Source: Anaerolineaceae bacterium (GTDB lineage Bacteria > Chloroflexota > Anaerolineae > Aggregatilineales > Phototrophicaceae). Taken from it: DNA of 58,241 nucleotides. Positions 18,785 through 26,813 of this stretch are shown here, in pieces (position 1 is the first letter of the stretch; each line of letters opens with the position of its first letter). The stretch spans positions 1 to 58,241 of the forward strand of contig JACKCH010000024.1 of the NCBI GenBank assembly GCA_020634115.1, in the 5' to 3' direction. The position numbers were made by a program, and so were the translations under genes. The notes beneath the pieces were generated by a model, which ran no database searches, had not been told where the DNA came from, and worked only from the letters and a program-made list of their open reading frames with translations.

Positions 18785-19182
18785 CCAATTGAGTCAGGAA
18801 TTACGCCCATCAAATGACATGTTCAAGTGGTGTAATTGGCTGACCACTCAGACGACCCCGAAAGGCATTTCCACGGCCTGAAATCGGTCCCGTTAGCGGT
18901 GCAGCCAGGACGATGCTTTCTTTATGCGCGTAATTTCCCTAGACGTTACTCCAACTCAATTATACCAGTTTCTGGTGCACCACTGAAATACCATGCGATG
19001 GAATGCACAAACTTCATAGTCTTCATCAGAACAAGCCGTCCAGCGGCCATTGAAATATCCGGCAAGGTGTTCTAAACCGGACGCCCCATTTGGCGTCTCT
19101 ACGTTGGGGTGCATGGTAAGGATACGCAACGGCGTGTCCCATTCAGTGGACAGGGCTTGCCTCGTCCGTTGGGATTGATTCC
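18785..19182. other. Non-coding gap with a palindrome
   Basis: About 400 bases between the broken kinase and the P460-like gene. A minus-strand frame of 78 codons (19189-18956) exists but runs through the palindrome GACGCC-AAATG-GGGCGTC near 19085, and shares its VETPN-x-ASGL stretch with a frame at 22640 that is also repeat-derived, so I do not call it a gene. Nothing else recognisable. Confidence 0.5.
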
Positions 19183-19842
19183 TCAACATGGGGATCGCCC
19201 GGAAAGATTACAGTACACATACTGCACATCCTCCGTCAGCGCGAAGGTAGACAGGTCGCGGAAGGTATACATAAAGTCGGTATTCGCTGTTGAATTGTGG
19301 CAGTCGAAACAGCGGGACATGATTTCATCGAACGGCTGGTGCGTAATGGAGTCAAACGAAGCGAAATTCCAGTTCCCGCTGCGATCATCGCCCACGAAAT
19401 CGGTTGGTTGCCAGTTGCTGCGTTTTTCGGCCACATGAATCATGTCAATCGGCTCACCACGGACAAAGCGACCCCCGTCATCCCGCAGCGGTTCGCCGTT
19501 AGCGTCGGTCTGGGCGTGATACCCTTCAATCACAATCACCGTGCCATCCGGCAGGGCGCGGTTGGGACGGACATCCGGCAGCACTTCCGGGTTGATGAAA
19601 ATATCGCGGATGATCTGGTCGCGGTGGTCAACCCGCACATAGCGCACGAAGGTGTCGTGATAGTTTTCCGGCAGGCGCACGCTGGAATAAGCCGGAGGCG
19701 TGGCGGGGGTAGATGGCGTGACCGCCTCTTTTGTTGGGGAAAGCGCCACCAGCAGCAGTGGCAGCAGCACAATCACGCCACCTAAGAGTAGGAAGCGGGC
19801 ATAACGAGCGAGCCATGAAGTAAGTGGGGACAGATTGAGCAT
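19183..19842 (-). CDS. Cytochrome P460-like secreted haem protein
   Basis: 219 residues. A membrane anchor or signal segment lies at residues 16-34 (FLLLGGVIVLLPLLLVAL), followed by a Pro/Thr linker and a P460-like domain beginning YHDTFVRYVRVDHRD and continuing through LPDGTVIVIE, VAEKRSNW, NWNFASF. The haem-binding motif CFDCH is at 178-182, followed by TDFMYTFRDLSTFAL. Family members range from hydroxylamine oxidases to proteins of unknown role; the cross-linking Lys cannot be assigned by eye. It is intact, unlike the four genes to its left. Divergent from the secreted protein at 20045. Confidence 0.82.
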   Translation of the reverse strand: MLNLSPLTSWLARYARFLLLGGVIVLLPLLLVALSPTKEAVTPSTPATPPAYSSVRLPENYHDTFVRYVRVDHRDQIIRDIFINPEVLPDVRPNRALPDGTVIVIEGYHAQTDANGEPLRDDGGRFVRGEPIDMIHVAEKRSNWQPTDFVGDDRSGNWNFASFDSITHQPFDEIMSRCFDCHNSTANTDFMYTFRDLSTFALTEDVQYVYCNLSGRSPC

Positions 19843-20044
19843 GGACTGGGCCTCTGGGCAAATATCTCTCCGGATTATGCCAGTAAATCCTTACAATTTG
19901 GTGAAAACGGACTGCTGGCGGCAAGTTTACGCAAAATTTACATGCGGCATACAGGCCAGTAACAAGTACCCCTCAAAGTCATCAGTAGGAGTGACGATCG
20001 CTCCTCGACTACTCTGTCTACCCATGCGATAAGGAGACACCAGA

Positions 20045-20848
20045 ATGCGCCACCCTTCATTTTCAGCCGTTTTTACACTGTCCATCATCACCGTTTTTGC
20101 CCTTTTTGCGACGACTTTCTCGATACCGGCAGTAGCGGGGCAGGACGCCACCGCCACGCCCCGTTTCACGCTGCCCCGGCAGACCCGAACACCAGCCCCG
20201 ATTGACCCACAGCCCACAAACGTCCCTGCCCCTGTGAACCCGCTCCCCACGAGCGATCTGATTAATGTCAGACCGCAGCCGACGATGATCTCTATCACGA
20301 CACTGCCCCGTCCCACCGCAACCTTGCCACCGCGCTTACAGGACTTGCTGGATCTCTGGCGGGAATACGGGGCGATTCACTATGACCCTGAGGAGCAATC
20401 GCTCCAGGTCGCCATCCCGATTTCGGAAAGCGCGCTCAACACCGCGATTCAGGAGGCTTTAGGCGCGATTGGGTATGACGCCGAGGTCACGGTAGACCTG
20501 GTTGAGAATGGCATGAACGTTACCTTCGTGGATCATGCCACTGAAACGACTTATGTTCTGAATTATGTCCTGGTTTCGGATAGCGGCTTCAGCCTGACTC
20601 TGGTCAGTGCGACGGTGAATGGACAACCGGTGCCACCGGCGCTACTGGACTCCCTCGATCAGGCTATTAAAGGTGCAATCAACGGTATCATCCAGGCTCT
20701 GCTTGCCCTGATTGACCTGGGCGATGTGGAGTGGAATGGGGAATATACGATTGATAACATCACTATCAACGAGAGTACCCTCGTTGTCACGGCTACGATC
20801 TACTTTGCCTACCAGCTCCCAGAGGGGCAGGTCATCACCATCCCGTAA
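20045..20848 (+). CDS. Secreted protein of unknown function with Pro/Thr linker
   Basis: 267 residues. A signal peptide (residues 1-31, ending in PAVAG) is followed by a Pro/Thr-rich linker to about residue 97, then a globular domain of about 170 residues rich in Val, Thr and acidic residues. That domain has LQVAIPISESALNTAIQEALG, an amphipathic helix (LDQAIKGAINGIIQALLALI) and terminal beta strands; the pattern (helix-beta with hydrophobic repeats) hints at a lipid-binding or BPI/SMP-like fold, but I do not recognise the family. AAGGAG lies 9 bases before the ATG. A hairpin follows the gene. Confidence 0.82.
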   Translation: MRHPSFSAVFTLSIITVFALFATTFSIPAVAGQDATATPRFTLPRQTRTPAPIDPQPTNVPAPVNPLPTSDLINVRPQPTMISITTLPRPTATLPPRLQDLLDLWREYGAIHYDPEEQSLQVAIPISESALNTAIQEALGAIGYDAEVTVDLVENGMNVTFVDHATETTYVLNYVLVSDSGFSLTLVSATVNGQPVPPALLDSLDQAIKGAINGIIQALLALIDLGDVEWNGEYTIDNITINESTLVVTATIYFAYQLPEGQVITIP

Positions 20849-20927
20849 GTAGCGATCCGCCAATTCGCTGTTTCGATCTCACCCTATGCACTGCGCTTAT
20901 TTTTCCCGCTTCTACCGCTAATTTAGA

Positions 20928-20954
20928 GAGGGCAGGCCTTTTCTGGCTGCCCTC
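20928..20954. terminator. Hairpin between convergent genes
   Basis: GAGGGCAG and CTGCCCTC form an 8-bp stem around an 11-base loop, with moderate T content to the right (CATTTCGTTTC). It lies between the secreted protein (+) and the TIR gene (-), and could end both transcripts. Confidence 0.5.
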
Positions 20955-20983
20955 ATTTCGTTTCACTGGCTTGATACACCGGG

Positions 20984-21877
20984 TCAGTCCGTTAGCAGTC
21001 GTTCGATAATCGCGGGAATTGTCTCCGGGTTACGTTCCAGCACCATCTGCCAGAAAATGCGCTTGGCATCCATATCCAGCGGGGCGTTCAACTGCCCCAC
21101 ACCGCGAAAATTGGACTGCGGCAGCCGCCAGTGTGCCGCGACTGCATCGGTCTTGAGGTCATAGATGCTCAGTGGATGGTCAAGCACGATACGGCGGTGT
21201 AACGAGACATACTGTTTCCAGGGGACGGCGGCGTGGGTTGGTTGCGTATCCGCCGCGACAGCGAAGAGATAGCGGAATGCGGCCCGTTCTTCCAGCGGCA
21301 AAAAAGTCGCACCTTTGGGGGTATAGATTGCCACGATTGCGCCCCGCTTGAGCACCGGGCCGACTCCCCAGATCAGTAGCGGTGAATTGAGCAGGTTATC
21401 CGCTACCGGGGCATCATGGGATTGCATGGTGCTGATCGCCAGATCGCGCCGCAGCAGGTGGGATAGCACATCTGCCTCCGTGATAATCGGCACGCCCAGC
21501 GCCTCTCGCACCAATCGGGCCAGCGGCTCAAAAAAACGTTCCGAAGGCAAAACACCCCCGGTAACTTCAGCATACTGCGTATCCACAAACAGCGACCAGT
21601 TCTCCCCGTCCAGCAGCAGCGGGAATATCGGCTTCCCGCGATCTTCCGCCAGCAGGATTTCCCGCTGTACCCAACGGGAGGTTTTCGCCGCCGGAGTCAT
21701 AATCACCACCAGGCAGGCACACCCGGCAATCGCGCTGTCAATCTGATCCCACCAACCATCACCGGGATCAATGCGTTCATCTATCCAGTACGGCAGGCGG
21801 CGTTCGGCCAGAGCATCTTTTAGCCGCTGGACATACGCCTGATCCTGGCGGCTGTAGCTGATGAAAATGTGGGTCAC
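20984..21877 (-). CDS. TIR-domain protein with PUA/EVE-like C-terminal domain
   Basis: 297 residues. Residues 1-127 are a TIR domain: FISYSRQD at the start, PYWIDERIDPGDGWW, CLVVIMTP, and SRWVQRE, where Glu73 occupies the position of the catalytic Glu of NADase TIRs. After a linker, residues 157-290 look like a PUA/EVE-type domain: KRGAIVAIYTPKG, a YLFAVAAD strand, YVSLHRRIVLDHPLSIYDLK and AAHWRL, the order seen in EVE domains. TIR enzymes degrade or cyclise NAD in antiphage immunity; EVE domains bind modified bases. GTG start with AAGGA 9 bases before it. It stands alone with 850 non-coding bases upstream. The C-terminal call is my inference. Confidence 0.82.
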   Translation of the reverse strand: MTHIFISYSRQDQAYVQRLKDALAERRLPYWIDERIDPGDGWWDQIDSAIAGCACLVVIMTPAAKTSRWVQREILLAEDRGKPIFPLLLDGENWSLFVDTQYAEVTGGVLPSERFFEPLARLVREALGVPIITEADVLSHLLRRDLAISTMQSHDAPVADNLLNSPLLIWGVGPVLKRGAIVAIYTPKGATFLPLEERAAFRYLFAVAADTQPTHAAVPWKQYVSLHRRIVLDHPLSIYDLKTDAVAAHWRLPQSNFRGVGQLNAPLDMDAKRIFWQMVLERNPETIPAIIERLLTD

Positions 21878-22375
21878 GGAACAACATCCTTAAGGCAATC
21901 ATGAACACAACCCAGTATAACGAGCGCGAATGGGGTAGACAAATTGCTGCCCGATATTGTGACTGTGAATCCGAGACGCTCATTGGGGGGTTATTCAGGC
22001 CAGAAATAAGACTTCAGGGGATTACAATATCGCTCGACTAGATCAACCTATTAAGGGAACTAAGCTTCCCCGGATTCTTCTTATACGACATTTAAGTGAA
22101 GTCTCGAAAGAAATCCGCCAAAATAGCCGAGATTCGTAGGGGCGAGACATGTGTCGTCCGCCTTGAAAACATACGATACTCTACTTTAGACCTTTGAAAG
22201 GCGCTAAAAACGTATAGTCAATTGGCGCACATTTTATTGTTCTGGTTATTCGCATATTTCACCTACATTTTAGCAATCAAGCTAACTCACGGATTTCTAA
22301 CTGTATTTTTGAACAAATGTTTGAACATATCTTCCCTATCCGCAGCCTGTTATGTGGTATTGTGTTCCTGTAACG

Positions 22376-22490
22376 CCCATGTTTCCACTGACGGCTGAAA
22401 GCGACCCACTGATGGCTAACCACCGACCACCGATGACCGAAAGCCAACACCTGAAAACGGACTGCTGACGTCTAACCACCAACCTTGCAG
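22376..22490. repeat. Reiterated intergenic sequence
   Basis: Imperfect repeats of CTGACGGCTGAAAGC, CTGATGGCTAACCACC, GACCACCGATGACC and CTGACGTCTAACCACC. The units resemble those at 1357-1547 and 54845-54910. Non-coding. Confidence 0.55.
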
Positions 22491-22672
22491 CAATCGCGGC
22501 AATTGCAGCAAGAATCCGAAATGCCGCAAAAATCCTCAGTTTTTCCCTCACACACAGTCTCAAACTCCGTTTTATGAGGCAATCTGCGGCAAACTCGCCT
22601 CAATTTGCCGCAAAATATATTCAAACCGGGTGCTTTGTTGGGTGTTTCTACAATAGGGATTACGGCATTCTG

Positions 22673-22702
22673 GTAGGGGCGCACCGCCGTGCGCCCTTTT
22701 TT
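22673..22702 (+). repeat. GTAGGGGC palindrome with T-run
   Basis: GGGCGCAC and GTGCGCCC form an 8-bp stem around CGCC, followed by TTTTTT on the plus strand. Twenty-five consecutive bases are identical to the element inside the membrane-protein gene at 26178-26202. It lies 27 bases beyond the end of the leftward ABC-F gene, but the T-run faces the other way. Confidence 0.7.
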
Positions 22703-22728
22703 CTGTGGTTGTTTTCAGTGGGCGCTCT

Positions 22729-24642
22729 CTACTCCGCCAGGGTTTCCCATTCTTCCATCGCCGTGTGCAGGTCGGCTTCGGCCTGGGTGTAGGCCTCGCC
22801 CAATGAGGCGATGCGGGCGGCGTCCCCGGTGGTGCTGGCTTGGGCAATGGCATCGGTTAGGTCGGTCAGCCGGGTTTCCAGCGCGTGAATCGTGTCTTCA
22901 ACTTTCGCCAACCGCCGTTTCAGTTGGTAGGGGTTCAGGCCGTGTTTCTTCTTCCCCGCATCCCCCGCATCGCGCTCACCGTTCCCCCGTTCGCCTGTCC
23001 CGGCGGTGTTGTTGGCGGCTTCCTGCGCGGCCTGCTCCGACTCACGGGCGGCGGCGAATTCACGGTAATTTCCCTGGAACACTGTCAGTTTGCCCGGTTC
23101 CGCCGACCAGATTTGCGTCGCCAGCGCGTTGATGAGGTAACGGTCATGGCTGACCAGCAGAATCGTGCCGTCAAACTCGGCCAGGACGTTTTGCAGGATT
23201 TCCTGGCTTTCGATGTCCAGGTGGTTGGTCGGTTCGTCCAGCAACAGGAAATTCGCGCCGGAAAGCGCCAGCTTCGCCAGCGCCACCCGCCCCCGCTCCC
23301 CACCGGAAAGCGTGCTGATCGGGCGGAACACGTCATCCCCCGTGAACAAGAACTTGCCGAGGTAATTCCGTGCCTCGCTGACCGGCATCGGCTTGACCGT
23401 CTGGATTTCGTCCATCACACTGTTTTTGGCGTTGAGCCGTTCGTGTGCCTGCGCGAAGTAGCCGATATCCACCGCTGCCCCGATACGCGACTCGCCATCC
23501 AGCGGGGCAAGCTGCCCTAAGATCGTCTTGAGAAACGTGCTTTTGCCCACGCCGTTCGGCCCGATCAGCGCCGCCACCTCGCCCCGGTACAGGGTGATGT
23601 CGGGCGAGTAGAATAGCGGCGCTCTGGCGTCCGGGTAGCCCACCGCCAGCCCGTAGGTCATCAGCACTTTGTCCCCGCTCCGCATGGTATGTCCCATCTT
23701 CAGGTACATATTCCGGCGGGTTTTGGGCTTGCTGAGGATTTTCCCGCGTTTCTCCATCGTTTCCAGGCGGCGCAATTTGCCTTTGGCCTGGCGTGTGTTC
23801 TGCCCGGCGATGTTCCGGCGGATGTAGTCTTCTTCTTTGGCGAGGAACTCCTGCTGCGCTTCATACTCTTTCATACGCCGTTCATGGCGGCCTTCGCGCT
23901 GCTGGACGTAGTGGCTGTAGTTGCCCCGGTAGACTTCGATTTCGCCGAAGTCCATTTCCCAAATCGCGGTGGCGAACACGTCCATGAAGTAACGGTCATG
24001 GCTGACGGCCAGCACCGCGCCGGGGAAGTCCCGCAAAAAGTGTTCCAGCCACTCGACGGCGGCAATATCGAGGTGATTGGTCGGCTCGTCCAGCACCAGC
24101 AAATCAGGACTGTCGAGCAGCAGCCGCCCCAACAGCGCCCGCGTTTTCTGCCCGCCGGAAAGTTGCGTCAGTGGTCGGTCATAGTCGTCCGGCGCGAAAC
24201 TCAAGCCCTGCAAAATCATGCGGATACGGGTTTCATAGGTGTAGCCGCCCGCCTCCTCGAACCGGTGTTGCAGTTCGCCGTAGCGGTGTAATAGGCCGTC
24301 ATCTTCCGGTGCGCCACTCAGACGGTGTTCGAGTTCGCCTAACTGCGTTTCCATTTGCAGTAAATCGGTGAACGCGCCGAGCATTTCTTCCCAGACCGAA
24401 TGTGACCCGGCTAATTCCGGGCGCTGCGGCAGAAACCCGATCCGCAGTCCCTTCGCGGCGGTCACGAAGCCGTCCGTCGGGGCATCTGCGCCGATAAGGA
24501 TGTTGAGCAGGGTGGTTTTGCCCGCGCCGTTCGGCCCAACCAGGGCGATCCGCGCTTTGTGCGGGACTTCAACCGTGATGCCCGCGAAAATATCGTCCGC
24601 GCCAAAGTATTTGCCGAGGTTCGTCGCTGTGAGAATAGACAT
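22729..24642 (-). CDS. ABC-F family ATPase
   Basis: 637 residues with two ABC domains and no membrane segments. Domain 1 has Walker A GPNGAGKTT near residue 35 and signature LSGGQKTRA; domain 2 has GPNGVGKST and LSGGERGRV. Both carry LLDEPTNHLD or LVLDEPTNHLD Walker B sequences followed by the SHDRYF/SHDRYL switch. Between them is the ABC-F interdomain linker (YSHYVQQREGRHERRMKEYE onward), and at the C-terminus a charged coiled coil (residues 545-637, with PYQLKRRLAKVEDTIHALE). ABC-F proteins bind the ribosomal E site to relieve stalling or antibiotic block; Uup/YdiF-like members share this C-terminal helix pair. Which subfamily cannot be settled by eye. Confidence 0.93.
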   Translation of the reverse strand: MSILTATNLGKYFGADDIFAGITVEVPHKARIALVGPNGAGKTTLLNILIGADAPTDGFVTAAKGLRIGFLPQRPELAGSHSVWEEMLGAFTDLLQMETQLGELEHRLSGAPEDDGLLHRYGELQHRFEEAGGYTYETRIRMILQGLSFAPDDYDRPLTQLSGGQKTRALLGRLLLDSPDLLVLDEPTNHLDIAAVEWLEHFLRDFPGAVLAVSHDRYFMDVFATAIWEMDFGEIEVYRGNYSHYVQQREGRHERRMKEYEAQQEFLAKEEDYIRRNIAGQNTRQAKGKLRRLETMEKRGKILSKPKTRRNMYLKMGHTMRSGDKVLMTYGLAVGYPDARAPLFYSPDITLYRGEVAALIGPNGVGKSTFLKTILGQLAPLDGESRIGAAVDIGYFAQAHERLNAKNSVMDEIQTVKPMPVSEARNYLGKFLFTGDDVFRPISTLSGGERGRVALAKLALSGANFLLLDEPTNHLDIESQEILQNVLAEFDGTILLVSHDRYLINALATQIWSAEPGKLTVFQGNYREFAAARESEQAAQEAANNTAGTGERGNGERDAGDAGKKKHGLNPYQLKRRLAKVEDTIHALETRLTDLTDAIAQASTTGDAARIASLGEAYTQAEADLHTAMEEWETLAE

Positions 24643-24746
24643 GGTGCGTACCAGAAATCAGATAAACGATCACAATACCGATTAGAGGTTTTGCGGTTGA
24701 ATGATGTTTAGGGGCAGTCACATTGAATTTGCTATGCACGAAGCAG

Positions 24747-24853
24747 CTTTTCTAACCCCTCCCCAGCCCTCCCCGCAAACGGGGAGGGAGTCGGTCAAGC
24801 AGAACCAACAAGTCTCCCCTGCTGGCGGGGGAGATTTAGAGGGGGTTTAAAAA
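24747..24853. repeat. Dispersed intergenic repeat, copy 2 (inverted relative to 2354)
   Basis: Reverse complement of the element at 2354-2486, sharing the AAATCTCCCCCGCCAGC, GACCGACTCCCTCCCCG and GGGCTGGGGAGGGG blocks but lacking about 30 central bases. It lies in the 343-base gap upstream of the ABC-F gene; the rest of that gap shows no gene. Confidence 0.7.
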
Positions 24854-24985
24854 CACATGGTCTTCGTTCTAATGCAACCACCCTGATGTTTCTACAGAAA
24901 AATCATCCAAACCACATGAATCCCAGCCGATTATATCATGGGGCAGACAGCATGTTAAAGAGGGGGTTTTACAGGCTATAATGGG

Positions 24986-26737
24986 TCATTCTCCCCGTGT
25001 GCAGGGCAGTGGCATTTCCGGCGTGAAGTCATAATACACCTGGAAACTCCCGATCTGCGTCTGCTGGTAGCTCAGACCCCGCTCCGCAAAGGCCGTTTGC
25101 AACCGCGCGTCCAGTTCCGGCAGATTGGTGGTGATATAGGCGATGTTGGCCGCGTTGGTCGTGGCTTCGGCATACGGGGGGTAACGGTTGTCGGCGGCGT
25201 TATAACTCAGGTTGCTTTTATAGGGCAGCGCCGCGCTGTATTGCAGCGTCTCATCCGACAAAAACGCCAACCGGAAGGCCACCCAGTAGTTGGTGCAGCC
25301 GTTGTAAAGTTCATGCTCCGTCAGAAAAGCGATGAGTTCGTCGTCGTCGTCGTTGGGGATGTGTGACACCGGGTCGAACTGTGTGGTGAGTCCCGGTGGG
25401 GTGCTGGCGGCGCTCCATTGCCCAGCGGCCTGATAGCCGATCACCAACGCGACCAGCAAAACCGGCAGCACCCGCCCCCTTCCCGATAGTTGTGTCCACA
25501 GCCCGACAGCGAGTGTTCCTAGCAGGATGCCCATTGGCAGTGCTAGCGGCACGAAGTAACGCCCGGTAGGGTCAGCGCCGAAGGTCGAGGCGACAAACAC
25601 GACCATGAACAGGCCGAGCATCCCAAGGACAAAGCCGCGTCCATCGGGACGCAGCGGATTATGGCCGCGCAGCAACCGGTAGACCGCCATGCCGTAGATC
25701 ACCAGCACGACGACGCCCACCGGCAGCATGAAATAGGTCGCTGACCAGGGGAAACGCATCCCAACTAAGGCCGGAATCCCGGCGACGACCAGCCCTAACG
25801 CCCGTTGTCCCGGCGGCATGTAGGGCAGCCCGATTCCGCTGAATTCCCCGGTCTGGCTGTTGCTGAGGAAGGTCGCCAGCGCCGCGTGGTTATGCGTGAA
25901 ATCGAACCACCACCAGGGCGCACTGCCCACGATGAACCCGGCCAGCGCCAGCAGGAGCGGGGCGGCCCGTTGAAGGATACCCGGCGGATTATCCCCTTGT
26001 GGACGCAGTACCCGGTAAAGCACCAGCAGGCCCACCGGCAGGGCATAAACGACAATCAGGCCATTCGCCCACCAGCCCACCCCGGCGATCAGGCCGAGTA
26101 AGAACCAGAGAACGATGTAATTTGTTCGTTCTCTTGTAGGGGAGGGTCTAAGACCCTCCCTTACACCATGATCTTCCGGTAGGGGCGCACCGCCGTGCGC
26201 CCCTACACCCCGCATTTTTTCAGACAACCGGAGAGGGTGAGGTTGACTCACCCCATACCCCAACCACAGCAGCAGCCCGCCGAGCAACAGCGTTTCGTTA
26301 TAGCCGCCGAGCGTGGCGGTGGTGTATAGGGCGACATTCGCGATTGGAACGGCCAGCGCCAGCCCGGCCACGCCCGCCACGATGCGATTCGCGGAAATCC
26401 GCCACGCCACCAGCCAGCCCACCGTAACGACCAGCAGATACAGGACACTCTGCACGAGGCGGATCGTCAGCACCGACTCGCCCACCACGCCGAATCCGAG
26501 GGCCACCGCCCAAGCATCCAAACTACCCATATAGGCTTGTCCGTAAAAAAAGGTAGGACGCGCCCCCTGGAGGATGTGCCGCGCCATCAGCCCGACGACG
26601 GCTTCATCAGCATGAAACGACACGCTGTTACTCGTCAGGAGCAGCAGCCGCGCTGCCGCCGTCACACCCAGCACCAGCGCTAGGTCTATCCAGCGGCGGG
26701 AAATCTTCATTCGAGCGGGAGAGGTGTGAGTGGTCAC
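24986..26737 (-). CDS. Polytopic membrane protein, GT39/PMT-like glycosyltransferase
   Basis: 583 residues with about ten membrane helices. Near the N-terminus, NSVSFHADEAVVGLMARHI carries an acidic residue in the first outer loop like the catalytic DE of dolichyl-/undecaprenyl-phosphate-sugar dependent transferases (PMT, ArnT). The C-terminal 130 residues are soluble. Such enzymes add sugars to proteins or lipids on the outer face of the membrane. Residues about 178-201 (GVGAHGGAPLP through EGLRPSPT) are the translation of two palindromic repeats lying in a loop between helices. The GTG start at 26737 has no obvious ribosome site; ATG 26710 is an alternative. It follows the SGNH gene by 76 bases. 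Confidence 0.78.
   Translation of the reverse strand: MTTHTSPARMKISRRWIDLALVLGVTAAARLLLLTSNSVSFHADEAVVGLMARHILQGARPTFFYGQAYMGSLDAWAVALGFGVVGESVLTIRLVQSVLYLLVVTVGWLVAWRISANRIVAGVAGLALAVPIANVALYTTATLGGYNETLLLGGLLLWLGYGVSQPHPLRLSEKMRGVGAHGGAPLPEDHGVREGLRPSPTRERTNYIVLWFLLGLIAGVGWWANGLIVVYALPVGLLVLYRVLRPQGDNPPGILQRAAPLLLALAGFIVGSAPWWWFDFTHNHAALATFLSNSQTGEFSGIGLPYMPPGQRALGLVVAGIPALVGMRFPWSATYFMLPVGVVVLVIYGMAVYRLLRGHNPLRPDGRGFVLGMLGLFMVVFVASTFGADPTGRYFVPLALPMGILLGTLAVGLWTQLSGRGRVLPVLLVALVIGYQAAGQWSAASTPPGLTTQFDPVSHIPNDDDDELIAFLTEHELYNGCTNYWVAFRLAFLSDETLQYSAALPYKSNLSYNAADNRYPPYAEATTNAANIAYITTNLPELDARLQTAFAERGLSYQQTQIGSFQVYYDFTPEMPLPCTRGE
26135..26206. repeat. Two palindromic elements inserted inside the membrane-protein gene
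   Basis: First element: TGTAGGGGAGGGTCT (26135-26149) with AGACCCTCCCTTACA (26151-26165), a 15-bp stem with one mismatch. Second: GTAGGGGCGCAC (26179-26190) with GTGCGCCCCTAC (26195-26206), a perfect 12-bp stem. Both are copies of elements otherwise intergenic here (compare 6299 and 22673), yet the reading frame of the gene stays open through them. Confidence 0.88.
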
Positions 26738-26813
26738 GCTGCACTTTCAGACGGGTAGAAATGGATTAAGCAGGATACCGGCATTATAACTGATTTTGGG
26801 GCGTTGATTCAGT

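Larger units (their letters stand above)
21878..22728. other. 850-base non-coding region with several repeats
   Basis: AT-richer than its neighbours from 22040 to 22340. No credible gene is present. It contains a GGGGCGAGACATGTGTCGTCC imperfect palindrome near 22139, the reiterated region 22376-22490, a run of TTGCGGCAA/TTGCCGCAA units near 22490-22615 (GCGGCAATTGCAG, TGCCGCAAAAA, TGCGGCAAACT, TTTGCCGCAAAA), and the palindrome at 22673. The promoter of the TIR gene must lie near 21880-22000 but is not clear. Confidence 0.55.

Noticed and set aside
18956..19189. Minus-strand frame of 78 codons
   Set aside because: It crosses a palindrome and shares a stretch with another repeat-derived frame at 22472-22684; no ribosome site or known motif.
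22472..22684. Minus-strand Cys-rich frame of 70 codons
   Set aside because: It is built from TGCCGCAA-type units and reiterated sequences, not from a protein-like pattern.
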